64,000 nt of DNA. Origin: an uncultured Marinoscillum sp. GTDB lineage: Bacteria; Bacteroidota; Bacteroidia; Cytophagales; MED-G16. Positions 44,900 through 53,113 of the stretch are shown piece after piece. Position 1 is the first letter of the stretch. Each line of letters begins with the position of its first letter. The notes under the pieces are model-generated. The model did not search any database and was not told where the DNA came from. It saw only the letters and a list, made by a program, of their open reading frames with translations. Location: positions 1 through 64,000 of the forward strand of contig CACOFQ010000003.1 of assembly GCA_902626505.1 (NCBI GenBank). Reading direction: 5' to 3'. The position numbers were made by a program, and so were the translations under genes.

Positions 44900-45084
44900 A
44901 TCAATCTTCTTAAAACTACAACTATTACTCCAATAAGAAACATTATAATTGATATCTTATTTACAGTGTGCATAGCTTTCAAACTAAAATTAGCTTTAGA
45001 ATTTGATTTTTTTTTTCTGAAGAAATATGTTAAAACTTCAGAAAAATCAAAATAGTATGATATTTTTTTTTGTTTTTTATTCAT
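44896..45084 (-). CDS. small membrane protein (DUF6728-like)
   Basis: A 62-aa protein with a basic N-terminus (MNKKQKKISYYFDFSEVLTYFFRKKK) and one C-terminal helix (KISIIMFLIGVIVVVLRRLI). The segment SLKAMHTVNKISIIMFLIG reminds me of a Bacteroidota family of unknown function, DUF6728, which I could not verify. It lies between ispG (9 bp upstream) and the SGNH lipoprotein gene, whose start overlaps its stop. Confidence 0.65.
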   Translation of the reverse strand: MNKKQKKISYYFDFSEVLTYFFRKKKSNSKANFSLKAMHTVNKISIIMFLIGVIVVVLRRLI

Positions 45085-45093
45085 TATAAAATA

Positions 45094-47016
45094 TTAAGGT
45101 TCTATCCAATTTCCATCTTCTTTAATTAAATTTACTAGTTCATCAACTCCATACTTAAAATTAATTCCTCTTTTAACTACGTCTTGACCCCTATATAAGG
45201 TTATCTTATCTTTTCCTGAGCCAACATATCCATAGTCAGAATCAGCCATTTCTCCAGGCCCATTAACGATACAACCCATTATCCCAATTTTTAATCCTTT
45301 TAAATGATCTGTCCTTTCTCTTATCATAGCAGTAGTCTCCTGCAAATCAAATAAAGTTCTACCACAAGATGGACAAGAAATAAAGTCAGTTGAAGTAACT
45401 CTTACCCTTGCAGCTTGAAGAATTTTAAAGGATAAACTATTTATTTTTTTTATCTCTTTATTATTAGAAGACTGATTACCTATAAAGATTCCATCTCCAT
45501 AACCCTGAATAAATAAACTTCCAATATCTGTTGATGAATGAATAATAAACTTATCTGAATAGCTAAGATCATAATTTTTAGATAATATAACTGGGTTTTT
45601 TATTTTATGATTTTTCATAAAAAAGGCTCTAATATCCGGCATATAATGTTCATTATTAGTAGTTAAAATCAATACAAAATTTTCAGGTATTTGAATATTT
45701 TTAACTGATTCTAAGTCAGATGAATTAATAATTAAAAAATTAATTTTATCTGAAACTAAATTTAAATCAATACTACTAAATTCATTTAGTGATAATAAAG
45801 GGTAATAATTTTTATTACTTTTTTCTTTAATCCAGGTAGTATAGTTTAAAATTAATTTATAGTTCACTTCTTTGTGATCTATACAATCTCCAACATAAAT
45901 ATAATCAGGTGATGTATCTGATCTTTCCCATTTTTTAGATTTAGGATCATATGTAATACCAAGATTTTCTAGTTCAACATTATTTATTTTTTCTAAGTTT
46001 GAAAGATTAGAAATAACAATAGGAAAATTATCTCCTCCAATATCTAACAATTCATCTGATTCCCTTTTCTCATATTTAAATGGAGAAAAATTAATATTGC
46101 TAGGAGGTTTAATCTTTAAATGATTATTCCGATTGAGGTATCTATCAACCAAAACTTTTGCTACTGGTGATTCAAACTCTGGTTCTTCAGTTAATGATAC
46201 CCTAATTGTATCTCCAATTCCATCATCTAAAAGAGTTCCGATACCTATTGCAGACTTGATTCTACCATCTTCCCCTTCTCCTGCTTCAGTAACACCCAAA
46301 TGTAGAGGGTAATCTTTCAAATTTGAATTATTTAGTTTCTCAACTAAAAGCCTATACGCATGAACCATTACTAATGGATTGCTAGCTTTCATAGATAAAA
46401 CTATATTATAATAGTTATGATCCTCACATATTCTCAAGTATTCTAATGCAGATTCTACCATTCCTAATGGTGTATCACCAAACCTACTCATTATTCTATC
46501 TGATAATGATCCATGATTAGTACCAATTCTCATTGCTGTACCATTTTGTTTACAAATTTTAATTAATGGGGATACCCTATCATAAATTCTTTCTATTTCA
46601 TCATTATAAGAAATATCATCATATTCTATTTTCTGAAATTTTTTCTTATCAGCATAATTACCTGGGTTTATTCTAACTTTCTCAACTATCTCAGCAGCAA
46701 TTTCTGCTGCACTAGGAGTAAAATGAATATCAGCAACAAGAGGTACATTATAACCTTTTTTATTTAGCTCATTTTTGATGTTCTTTAAGTTTTTAGCGTC
46801 ATTAATGCTTGGGGCTGTTACTCTAACTAATTCACAACCTGTATTTATCATTCTTATAGCCTGATTAACAGTAGAATTTGTATCCATAGTATCAGTAGTA
46901 GTCATAGACTGAATCCTGATTGGATTATCGCCTCCAATTGCAGTATTTCCAATTGAAACTGAAATAGACTTCCTCCTATTGTATGAAAATAAATTGTTTT
47001 TGAAATAATCTCTCAA
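45094..47016 (-). CDS. ispG: 4-hydroxy-3-methylbut-2-enyl diphosphate synthase, long form
   Basis: [4Fe-4S] enzyme of the non-mevalonate isoprenoid pathway, 640 aa. This is the long form also found in plants and Chlamydia, with an extra domain (about 290-520) between the TIM barrel and the cluster domain. Motifs are NPIRIQSMTTTDTMDTNSTV and RINPGNYADKKKF in the barrel, and CPSCGRTLFDLQ with GCIVNGPGEMADSDYGYVG in the cluster domain. No ATG precedes MTTTDTMD, so TTG at 47016 is the likely start and gives the family-like N-terminus. Part of a minus-strand run after an SDR gene 9 bp upstream. Confidence 0.95.
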   Translation of the reverse strand: MRDYFKNNLFSYNRRKSISVSIGNTAIGGDNPIRIQSMTTTDTMDTNSTVNQAIRMINTGCELVRVTAPSINDAKNLKNIKNELNKKGYNVPLVADIHFTPSAAEIAAEIVEKVRINPGNYADKKKFQKIEYDDISYNDEIERIYDRVSPLIKICKQNGTAMRIGTNHGSLSDRIMSRFGDTPLGMVESALEYLRICEDHNYYNIVLSMKASNPLVMVHAYRLLVEKLNNSNLKDYPLHLGVTEAGEGEDGRIKSAIGIGTLLDDGIGDTIRVSLTEEPEFESPVAKVLVDRYLNRNNHLKIKPPSNINFSPFKYEKRESDELLDIGGDNFPIVISNLSNLEKINNVELENLGITYDPKSKKWERSDTSPDYIYVGDCIDHKEVNYKLILNYTTWIKEKSNKNYYPLLSLNEFSSIDLNLVSDKINFLIINSSDLESVKNIQIPENFVLILTTNNEHYMPDIRAFFMKNHKIKNPVILSKNYDLSYSDKFIIHSSTDIGSLFIQGYGDGIFIGNQSSNNKEIKKINSLSFKILQAARVRVTSTDFISCPSCGRTLFDLQETTAMIRERTDHLKGLKIGIMGCIVNGPGEMADSDYGYVGSGKDKITLYRGQDVVKRGINFKYGVDELVNLIKEDGNWIEP

Positions 47017-47025
47017 CTCTTCTAT

Positions 47026-47733
47026 TTAAATATCTCCTAGTTGTGGTCTGATAATAATTTCTTCAATTGTTGCACCTTTAGATGTTCTATAAGAAGAATA
47101 TATTGAATTAGAAACATCATCTGGATTTATGAAACGTTCATCAGGTAATATTGTTCCGTCCCAACTTCCTGTCCTAACAGCACCAGGTAATACAGAGGTT
47201 ACTTTTACGTTATATTCCTTTAGTTCCTCTCTTAAACACTGACTCATACCATAGAGAGCAAATTTTGATATACAATAAGATCCCCCATTTGCATATGCTA
47301 CTTTACTAGCTATTGAACACATATTAAAAATATGTCCTTGCTTCTTTTTTGTCATCATACTTACCAATCCCTTAGTTACCCAATAATTAGAAAAAAGATT
47401 AATATTGATCATATTTTCTAAAGCAGTATCTTCCTCGTCAATTAATTTTCCAGGCACAAATGTTCCAACATTATTAACAAGAACATCAATTTTATTAGTA
47501 TTTTTTTTAATGAAATCAATAAATTTTAAACTACCTTCTTTCGTAGATAGATCACATTTTAAAGTATTAACCTTAATATTTGAATTAATTGAATTAATGT
47601 CAGATTGTAATTTTATTAGTTCATTCTTATTTCTAGAACATGTATAAATATCAAAATTATTTTCAGCAAACTTTATAGCTATTGAACGTCCAATCCCCTT
47701 TGATCCTCCAGTTATTATTATAGTTTTATTCAT
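47026..47733 (-). CDS. short-chain dehydrogenase/reductase
   Basis: NAD(P)-dependent oxidoreductase of 235 aa. Motifs are IITGGSKGIGRSIAIKFAE, VLVNNVGTFVPG, the Ser in FNMCSIASKVAYANGGS and YCISKFAL (Tyr-x3-Lys), with LPGAVRTGSW in the substrate loop. It heads the unit SDR-ispG-small membrane protein-SGNH. It is divergent from mlaE, and a 12-bp palindrome lies between them. Substrate unknown. Confidence 0.87.
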   Translation of the reverse strand: MNKTIIITGGSKGIGRSIAIKFAENNFDIYTCSRNKNELIKLQSDINSINSNIKVNTLKCDLSTKEGSLKFIDFIKKNTNKIDVLVNNVGTFVPGKLIDEEDTALENMININLFSNYWVTKGLVSMMTKKKQGHIFNMCSIASKVAYANGGSYCISKFALYGMSQCLREELKEYNVKVTSVLPGAVRTGSWDGTILPDERFINPDDVSNSIYSSYRTSKGATIEEIIIRPQLGDI

Positions 47734-47757
47734 AAGACTAAAATGATATATTTAATT

Positions 47758-47769
47758 TACAAATTTGTA
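47758..47769. promoter_or_regulatory. palindrome tacaaatttgta in divergent promoter region
   Basis: A perfect 12-bp inverted repeat in the 65-bp gap between the divergent SDR and mlaE genes. It could be an operator half-site pair, but it is AT-rich and may be chance. Confidence 0.35.
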
Positions 47770-47798
47770 TGTATATTAATGAATAAATAGATTATTAA

Positions 47799-48527
47799 TT
47801 GAAAAATTTTGGAAAATACATATTGTTTTTAATTTCATTATTTGAAAGAAGAGAAAAATTAAAAACATATTTTAGTCTAACAATAAATGAATGTATTAAA
47901 ATTGGTTATGATAGTCTATTTATTGTCTCTATTGTATCAATATTCATGGGTGCTGTTACAACTATTCAAACAGCATTTAATCTTGTAGGTCCTTTAATAC
48001 CAGATTATGTAATCTCCTTGGTTGTTAGAGACATGACTCTTCTCGAGTTGTCACCAACTATAATAGCAATTGTTTTTGCTGGTAAAGTTGGGTCAAATAT
48101 TGCAGGGGAACTCGGTACAATGAGAATAACGGAGCAGATTGACGCACTTGAAGTAATGGGTGTAAATTCTAGTTCATATTTAGTACTTCCAAAAATAATT
48201 GCAGCATTACTAATGTTTCCAATACTAGTAGTAATTTCAGCAACCCTGGCAATATTTGGAGGATATACTGCAGGAGTATTTACTGATGTAATTACAGGAC
48301 AAGAATATATATATGGATTAAGATATGAATTTAATCCATTTAATATACCATTTGCATTAATCAAGTCTTATGTATTTGCATTCATAGTTGCATCTATATC
48401 TTCATTTCAAGGATATTATACTTCAGGTGGAGCATTAGAAGTTGGGAAATCAAGTACAAATGCTGTTACGAATAGTTGTATTGCAATATTAGTAGCAGAT
48501 TATATTTTAGCCCAAATTTTATTATGA
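47799..48527 (+). CDS. mlaE: lipid-transport ABC permease (MlaE family)
   Basis: Inner-membrane permease of 242 aa from the MlaE/TGD1 family, which moves phospholipids between the membranes. Hallmarks are GYDSLFIVSIVSIFMGAVTTIQTAFN, the conserved LELSPTIIAIVFAGKVGSNIAGELGTMRITEQIDALEVMGVN, and GYYTSGGALEVGKSSTNAVTNS near the end. TTG at 47799 is the only suitable start before residue 47. Its stop overlaps the mlaF start (ATGA). No MlaD (MCE) gene follows here. Confidence 0.9.
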   Translation: MKNFGKYILFLISLFERREKLKTYFSLTINECIKIGYDSLFIVSIVSIFMGAVTTIQTAFNLVGPLIPDYVISLVVRDMTLLELSPTIIAIVFAGKVGSNIAGELGTMRITEQIDALEVMGVNSSSYLVLPKIIAALLMFPILVVISATLAIFGGYTAGVFTDVITGQEYIYGLRYEFNPFNIPFALIKSYVFAFIVASISSFQGYYTSGGALEVGKSSTNAVTNSCIAILVADYILAQILL

Positions 48528-49267
48528 TAGAAATAAAAAATATTACTAAATCCTTTAAAGACAAAAAAGTTCTTCATGGAATTAGCGGAAAATTTGAAAA
48601 AGGAAAAACTAATTTAATTATTGGAGCTAGCGGTACTGGAAAAAGTGTTTTATTAAAATGTCTTGTTGGATTGTTATCTCCTGATAAAGGAAAAGTTCTA
48701 TTTGATGGAAGAAATTTTACGGAATCCGATAAGAAAATAACAACCCAAATACGAAGAGAAATAGGAATGCTATTTCAAGGAAGTGCATTATTTGATTCAA
48801 AAAATGTAGAAGAAAATATTAAGTTTCCTTTAGATATTCTTACTGAAATTTCTGAAAAAGAAAAAATTGAAAAAGTTAATCATTGTCTTAACCTTGTTGG
48901 ATTAGATAAGGTTAATCAAAAAATGCCATCTGAATTAAGTGGAGGAATGAAAAAAAGAGTTGGTATAGCCAGAGCAATAGTAAATGACTCAAAATATTTA
49001 TTCTGTGATGAACCAAATTCAGGACTTGATCCATTGACAGCTATTAAAATAGATGATCTTATTTTAGAATTGACCCAAAAACTAAAAACAACTACAATTG
49101 TTGTAACTCACGACATGAACTCTGTTATAGAGATAGGAGAATATATTATGTTTTTACATAATGGAAAAAAACTTTGGGAAGGCGATAATAAAAAGATTCT
49201 AAAAACTAAAATAAAAGAACTTAATAGTTTTATTTTTTCTAATAAACTTATGAAAAAAATAAAGTAG
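48524..49267 (+). CDS. mlaF: lipid-transport ABC ATPase (MlaF family)
   Basis: ATP-binding subunit (247 aa from the ATG at 48524) that powers the MlaE permease. Motifs are Walker A GASGTGKSVLL, Q-loop MLFQGSALFDS, signature ELSGGMKKRVGIARAI, Walker B YLFCDEPNSGLDP and the switch His in VVTHDMNSV. The track start 16 codons upstream is within mlaE and unlikely. Convergent with the cox-cluster tail, 2 bp between stops. Confidence 0.93.
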   Translation: MIEIKNITKSFKDKKVLHGISGKFEKGKTNLIIGASGTGKSVLLKCLVGLLSPDKGKVLFDGRNFTESDKKITTQIRREIGMLFQGSALFDSKNVEENIKFPLDILTEISEKEKIEKVNHCLNLVGLDKVNQKMPSELSGGMKKRVGIARAIVNDSKYLFCDEPNSGLDPLTAIKIDDLILELTQKLKTTTIVVTHDMNSVIEIGEYIMFLHNGKKLWEGDNKKILKTKIKELNSFIFSNKLMKKIK

Positions 49268-49269
49268 TC

Positions 49270-49551
49270 TTAATCAATTAGTGAAGCTACCCTTTTCTTG
49301 ATTTTATCTTTCTTTTCAATTTCTTTAATGTTTTTTTTACTTCTATAATACCAGAATCCAGCTCCAATTATTATTAAAACATAAGTAGATGTGAATAAAT
49401 ATATTATTCCTGAATTGATACTAGATGAAATTCCCGTACCTCCTGAATTTGCATCACTTTCAACAATACCTCTACACATAGAACATCCTTGAGAATATAA
49501 TTCAGTTACGGATATTAAAATAAAAATAATGGGTAATATCTTTTTTATCAT
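49270..49551 (-). CDS. small exported CxxC membrane protein of the cox cluster
   Basis: A 93-aa protein: signal peptide (MIKKILPIIFILISVTELYSQ), then GCSMCRGIVESDANSGGTGISSSINSGI, one transmembrane helix (IYLFTSTYVLIIIGAGFWYY) and a basic cytoplasmic tail. The C23-x2-C26 pair would face the periplasm right after cleavage. I recall similar QCxMCR proteins at the end of oxidase clusters in Bacteroidota, with no known function. Overlap of 4 bp with the DUF420 gene supports co-expression. A role in copper or heme handling is inference. Confidence 0.75.
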   Translation of the reverse strand: MIKKILPIIFILISVTELYSQGCSMCRGIVESDANSGGTGISSSINSGIIYLFTSTYVLIIIGAGFWYYRSKKNIKEIEKKDKIKKRVASLID

Positions 49552-50069
49552 CGGACGTAAAAAGGACTAATCATGAAATAAACTATCACTCCAGAGACAG
49601 AAACATATAACCAAATTGGAAATGTATATTTTACTACTTTTTTGTGTTTTTCAATTTGTTTAGATAATGAATAATAGAAAGCAAATAAAACAAATGGTAC
49701 AACTACTATTGATAATAGTATATGAGAAATGAGAAAAAAGAAATAAATAAATCTCTGATCACCTTGATACGAAGTACTTTCTACTGAAGAATGATAAATA
49801 ATATAAGAAACTAAAAAAATTGCTCCTAAAACAAATGAGGCAGTATTTAAATTCTGATGAGCTCTGAGATTTTTTTTAAACTTAATCATGTAAAATGATA
49901 AGATCAAAAATACAGATGTTAATGAATTAATAATTGCATTGAAGTGTGGAAGTTTATATGTCCAGTCTCCAAATAATTCAATTTTACTTGGCATAAAAAG
50001 AAGCACAGCAACTGCCAAAGGAATAATAATGGAGACAATTGTAATAACCTTTACTAAATTATTATTCAT
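49548..50069 (-). CDS. DUF420 membrane protein, probable oxidase assembly factor
   Basis: Membrane protein of 173 aa with five predicted helices. Diagnostic for DUF420 (YozB/CtaM-like) are FGDWTYKLPHFNAIINSLTSVFLILSFYMIKFKKNLRAHQNLNTASFVLG, then IYHSS and YFFFLISHILLSIVVVPFVLFAFYYSL. Relatives in Firmicutes are linked to assembly of aa3-type oxidases. Its position at the end of the cox operon agrees. Overlaps both neighbours by 4 bp. Confidence 0.85.
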   Translation of the reverse strand: MNNNLVKVITIVSIIIPLAVAVLLFMPSKIELFGDWTYKLPHFNAIINSLTSVFLILSFYMIKFKKNLRAHQNLNTASFVLGAIFLVSYIIYHSSVESTSYQGDQRFIYFFFLISHILLSIVVVPFVLFAFYYSLSKQIEKHKKVVKYTFPIWLYVSVSGVIVYFMISPFYVR

Positions 50070-50554
50070 TTCACTAATTTTAATATATCAATTTCAACAT
50101 CTAATCTCTCAATCTCTCTTCTATCTGCTGAATTAAAGTATCCTCTAACGTTATTATTATTATCCATCAATAAAATAAAGGATTTATCAAAAACAACATT
50201 TTCAATACAAGTAGTTAAATTTTTAATTAATAAACTATCAACCTTAATATTCAACCATTTTAAATAACGTGGTTGGTCAGATAAGGTTATAACTTTAATT
50301 TCATCACTGATATCTAATTTATTAATATAGTTATCAATTAAAAGATTATCATCACTAACTCTTACATCTAATATTTTAATATTATTTGAATTGATATTTG
50401 ACTCTGAAAATAAATTTTCAATTGAATTGGAACAAGAAGAATTATAAACAGAAAGTTCATATTCATTTTCTCCAAAAAATTTGAGAAATAAAAAAATAAT
50501 TACTGGGAAAAGAAGCGCAAATAAAAGGACAAAACCTTTTCTAAAAAGATTCAT
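50066..50554 (-). CDS. degenerate Sco-like protein lacking the CxxxC copper motif
   Basis: Membrane-anchored periplasmic protein of 162 aa with an N-terminal helix (about 9-27). The C-terminal half (SFILLMDNNNNVRGYFNSADRREIERLDVEIDIL) resembles the end of Sco1/SenC proteins, and this is the usual place of sco in Bacteroidota oxidase clusters. However, the CxxxC copper site and the distal His of Sco are absent; only Cys41 (in SSCSNS) and Cys116 remain. It may have lost copper delivery or become a structural or thiol protein. Family assignment is inference from partial similarity and position. Confidence 0.65.
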   Translation of the reverse strand: MNLFRKGFVLLFALLFPVIIFLFLKFFGENEYELSVYNSSCSNSIENLFSESNINSNNIKILDVRVSDDNLLIDNYINKLDISDEIKVITLSDQPRYLKWLNIKVDSLLIKNLTTCIENVVFDKSFILLMDNNNNVRGYFNSADRREIERLDVEIDILKLVK

Positions 50555-50889
50555 TAGCCGTAAATAGCATGATAAATAGCATCAGCCTGAATAAATAATG
50601 CTCCAAGAAGCCAAACAACAAAAGCAGTTGGTATTAGAATAGTCCACATCAATGATTTTTGTTCATGACCTAAATGCATAAATTCCATTACTATATAACC
50701 TGCCTTAATGAATGTCATACCGATAAATAAAAATATTTTAAAACCTTTCCATGATTCAGGAAATTGTAATGCAACATAGAATTCAGCAGCGGTTACTAAT
50801 GCTAATATTCCAGCAACCCACCAAATCTTAAAAATTTTTTTCTTGTCAGCTGGTTCAGGTTTTATAGTTGAAATTTCTGGTTCTATCAT
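50554..50889 (-). CDS. cytochrome c oxidase subunit IV
   Basis: Small subunit (111 aa) of the aa3/caa3-type oxidase with three helices. Typical features are KIWWVAGILALVTAAEFYVAL, the central GMTFIKAGYIVMEFMHLGHE and the last helix IPTAFVVWLLGALFIQADAIY. It follows the subunit III gene by 4 bp and shares one base with the Sco-like gene. Confidence 0.87.
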   Translation of the reverse strand: MIEPEISTIKPEPADKKKIFKIWWVAGILALVTAAEFYVALQFPESWKGFKIFLFIGMTFIKAGYIVMEFMHLGHEQKSLMWTILIPTAFVVWLLGALFIQADAIYHAIYG

Positions 50890-50893
50890 AATA

Positions 50894-51640
50894 TTAAACT
50901 AAATAAAAAAATGTAAAAACAAAAACCCAAACTAAATCAACAAAATGCCAATAAAGACCAACTTTTTCTACCATCTCATAGTGACCTCTTCTTTCTAAAA
51001 TTCCAACAGTTGCCTGATAAAATATTAGAAAGTTAAGCGCAACACCACTAAAAACATGGAATCCATGAAATCCAGTAATAAAAAAGAAGAAAGCTGCAAA
51101 ATCTGGCGGTCCATATTGATTGAGCTGAAGGTTAGCTCCATAAATAATTGAACCATCTAGAAGTCTTGATCCTGCATCTGTTCCGTGTATAAAATGTGAC
51201 CATTCCCAAGCTTGACATCCCAAAAATACTAATCCTCCAAAGATAGTCCAAACCATCCATTTTTCTACTCCTTGACGATCCATTCTATGACCTGCTTCTA
51301 CTGCTAAAACCATGGTTACACTACTTAAAATTAGAATAAATGTCATTAGACCCACAAAAACTAGTGGAAGCTCTACACCATGAAAAAATGGGAATGCTTC
51401 AAAAACTTTCTCTGGGACAGGCCAATAAGTTTGAGAAAAAGAAAAGTCTGATAAAGTACCTTCATAACCTGGGTGCCTAAACCTTATAACTCCATATGCA
51501 ATTAAAAATGCAGAAAATGTAAATGCATCTGATATTAAAAAAAACCACATCATGAGCTTTCCGTAACTAGCCTTATAGGGCTCAGCTCCTCCTGCCCATA
51601 AATCTTTGTTAGATGTGTTTACTGATACCGAATTAGCCAT
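50894..51640 (-). CDS. coxC: cytochrome c oxidase subunit III
   Basis: Seven-helix subunit III (248 aa) of the heme-copper oxidase. Diagnostic segments are GKLMMWFFLISDAFTFSAFLIAYG, GCQAWEWSHFI, FFITGFHGFHVFSGVALNF and the terminal VEKVGLYWHFVDLVWVFVFTFFYLV. It is the second of two adjacent subunit III-like genes, as is common in Bacteroidota. Spacing to the upstream gene is 2 bp. Confidence 0.93.
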   Translation of the reverse strand: MANSVSVNTSNKDLWAGGAEPYKASYGKLMMWFFLISDAFTFSAFLIAYGVIRFRHPGYEGTLSDFSFSQTYWPVPEKVFEAFPFFHGVELPLVFVGLMTFILILSSVTMVLAVEAGHRMDRQGVEKWMVWTIFGGLVFLGCQAWEWSHFIHGTDAGSRLLDGSIIYGANLQLNQYGPPDFAAFFFFITGFHGFHVFSGVALNFLIFYQATVGILERRGHYEMVEKVGLYWHFVDLVWVFVFTFFYLV

Positions 51641-51642
51641 TT

Positions 51643-52212
51643 TTATATGTTATAAAAATACAAAGTAATAAATAAATAAACCCATAATCCAGCAAGAAAA
51701 TGCCAATAAGTAGTAGACATTTCAACAAAAAACATATTTTTAGAATGTACATCTAATTTGACTGATTTACTATAAACATATAAAATAAAGAATAAACCAG
51801 AAATTAAATGAAATGCATGTACTCCACTTAGTATATATATAAATGAACCATCAGGGTGACCAACAAAATAAACTCCCCCACCAACTAATTGCACCCAACC
51901 TAAATATTGTGTCACTAAAAACAAAATACCAGTAACTAAACTAAGAAGAAGGTATAATTTAAGACTTTTAAAATTATCTTTCTTTGAAGCAAAATAAGAT
52001 AACTGTTTAAAAATACTACTTAGCAAGACTAAAGCAGTTGAATAATAAAACATAGACGGAAGATCAACATTAAATCCACCGGGTTCACCTTTTTTAACAA
52101 TATATGCGCTAATTAATGAAACAAATATCATTGAAATAGATATCATAAAAATCCAAACCATAAAGATTCTAGGATTCATTCTCAATATTTTAGAAGTTTG
52201 TGTAGTACTCAT
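51643..52212 (-). CDS. second subunit III-like oxidase protein
   Basis: Five-helix member of the subunit III family, 189 aa. It has FMVWIFMISISMIFVSLISAYIV, LSGVHAFHLISGLFFILYVY and the terminal VEMSTTYWHFLAGLWVYLFITLYFYNI. It lacks the first two helices of full-length subunit III. The arrangement of short plus full-length subunit III in tandem suggests both are in the oxidase or in different oxidase forms. Confidence 0.88.
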   Translation of the reverse strand: MSTTQTSKILRMNPRIFMVWIFMISISMIFVSLISAYIVKKGEPGGFNVDLPSMFYYSTALVLLSSIFKQLSYFASKKDNFKSLKLYLLLSLVTGILFLVTQYLGWVQLVGGGVYFVGHPDGSFIYILSGVHAFHLISGLFFILYVYSKSVKLDVHSKNMFFVEMSTTYWHFLAGLWVYLFITLYFYNI

Positions 52213-52216
52213 AAAT

Positions 52217-53113
52217 TTAAATTTTATCTAAAATGAAACTAATTTGAACAATTGGTAAATAAATAAAAGAACCAAACATTATCTTTAATGCAGAGGATCT
52301 TGAATAATCTTTAAATAACTTAAAAGTTTGTGCAAGGAATAGAATAGCACAAAAAACAGCTATTGCTCCTGATATAATTCCAGTTATACCAAAAATAGTA
52401 GGTAATAAGCCTAATGGTATTAAAAAGAGTGTGTATGTCATTATATTAAGAGCTGTATTAAAATTTTTTTCTCCTTTACTTGGTAATAATTTAAAACCAA
52501 CCTTTTTGTAATCATCATGATAAATCCATGCAATAGCCCAAAAATGAGGAAATTGCCATATAAATTGAATACTAAAAATAATTATAGCTTCTATAGTAAT
52601 TTCACTAGAAAAAGCCACCCAACCAATTAGAGGCGGTAAAGCACCTGGAATTGCTCCGATAAAAACTGCAATTGGCCCGACCCTCTTTAGTGGTGTATAA
52701 ATAAATGTATATAGGATTAAGGATATTAAACTTAAAATACCAGCAATCAAATTAAAATATGATATCATAATAAATAAACCGATTATCATAAAGATTATAG
52801 AGACTATTAAAGAATCTCGATTAGATATTCTATTTGTTGGAAGAGGTCTATTTTTTGTTCTATCCATTTTTCTATCTAAATCCTTTTCAAGAATTTGATT
52901 ATTAATCACTGATGCTGCAGTTACCAAGTAACCTGACAATCCTAATATTAATAAGTCAAAAAAAATGATATTATCAGAGGCAAGAATAAACCCAAATATT
53001 GCTGAAAATGAAACTAGCAAAGAAAGTCTAAACTTTGTTAATTCAAATATAACTTTAAATAAACCCATAATTTTTTCAATCGCAAATATAGTTTTAGAGG
53101 TAGTAAGTATCAT
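52217..53113 (-). CDS. ctaB: protoheme IX farnesyltransferase (heme O synthase)
   Basis: UbiA-family membrane enzyme (298 aa) that adds farnesyl to heme B to give heme O, the first step to heme A. Motifs are the Asp-rich NNQILEKDLDRKMDRTKNRPLP and YHDDYKKVGFKLLP. FELTKFRLSLLVSFSAIFGF is typical for the first helix. The ATG at 53113 overlaps the ctaA stop (ATGA); an internal ATG at 53068 (MGLFKVIF) would also fit the family. Confidence 0.94.
   Translation of the reverse strand: MILTTSKTIFAIEKIMGLFKVIFELTKFRLSLLVSFSAIFGFILASDNIIFFDLLILGLSGYLVTAASVINNQILEKDLDRKMDRTKNRPLPTNRISNRDSLIVSIIFMIIGLFIMISYFNLIAGILSLISLILYTFIYTPLKRVGPIAVFIGAIPGALPPLIGWVAFSSEITIEAIIIFSIQFIWQFPHFWAIAWIYHDDYKKVGFKLLPSKGEKNFNTALNIMTYTLFLIPLGLLPTIFGITGIISGAIAVFCAILFLAQTFKLFKDYSRSSALKIMFGSFIYLPIVQISFILDKI

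Noticed and set aside
48005-48364. 119-aa minus-strand ORF inside mlaE
   Set aside because: The mlaE frame carries all conserved family motifs; the antisense ORF does not resemble a protein.
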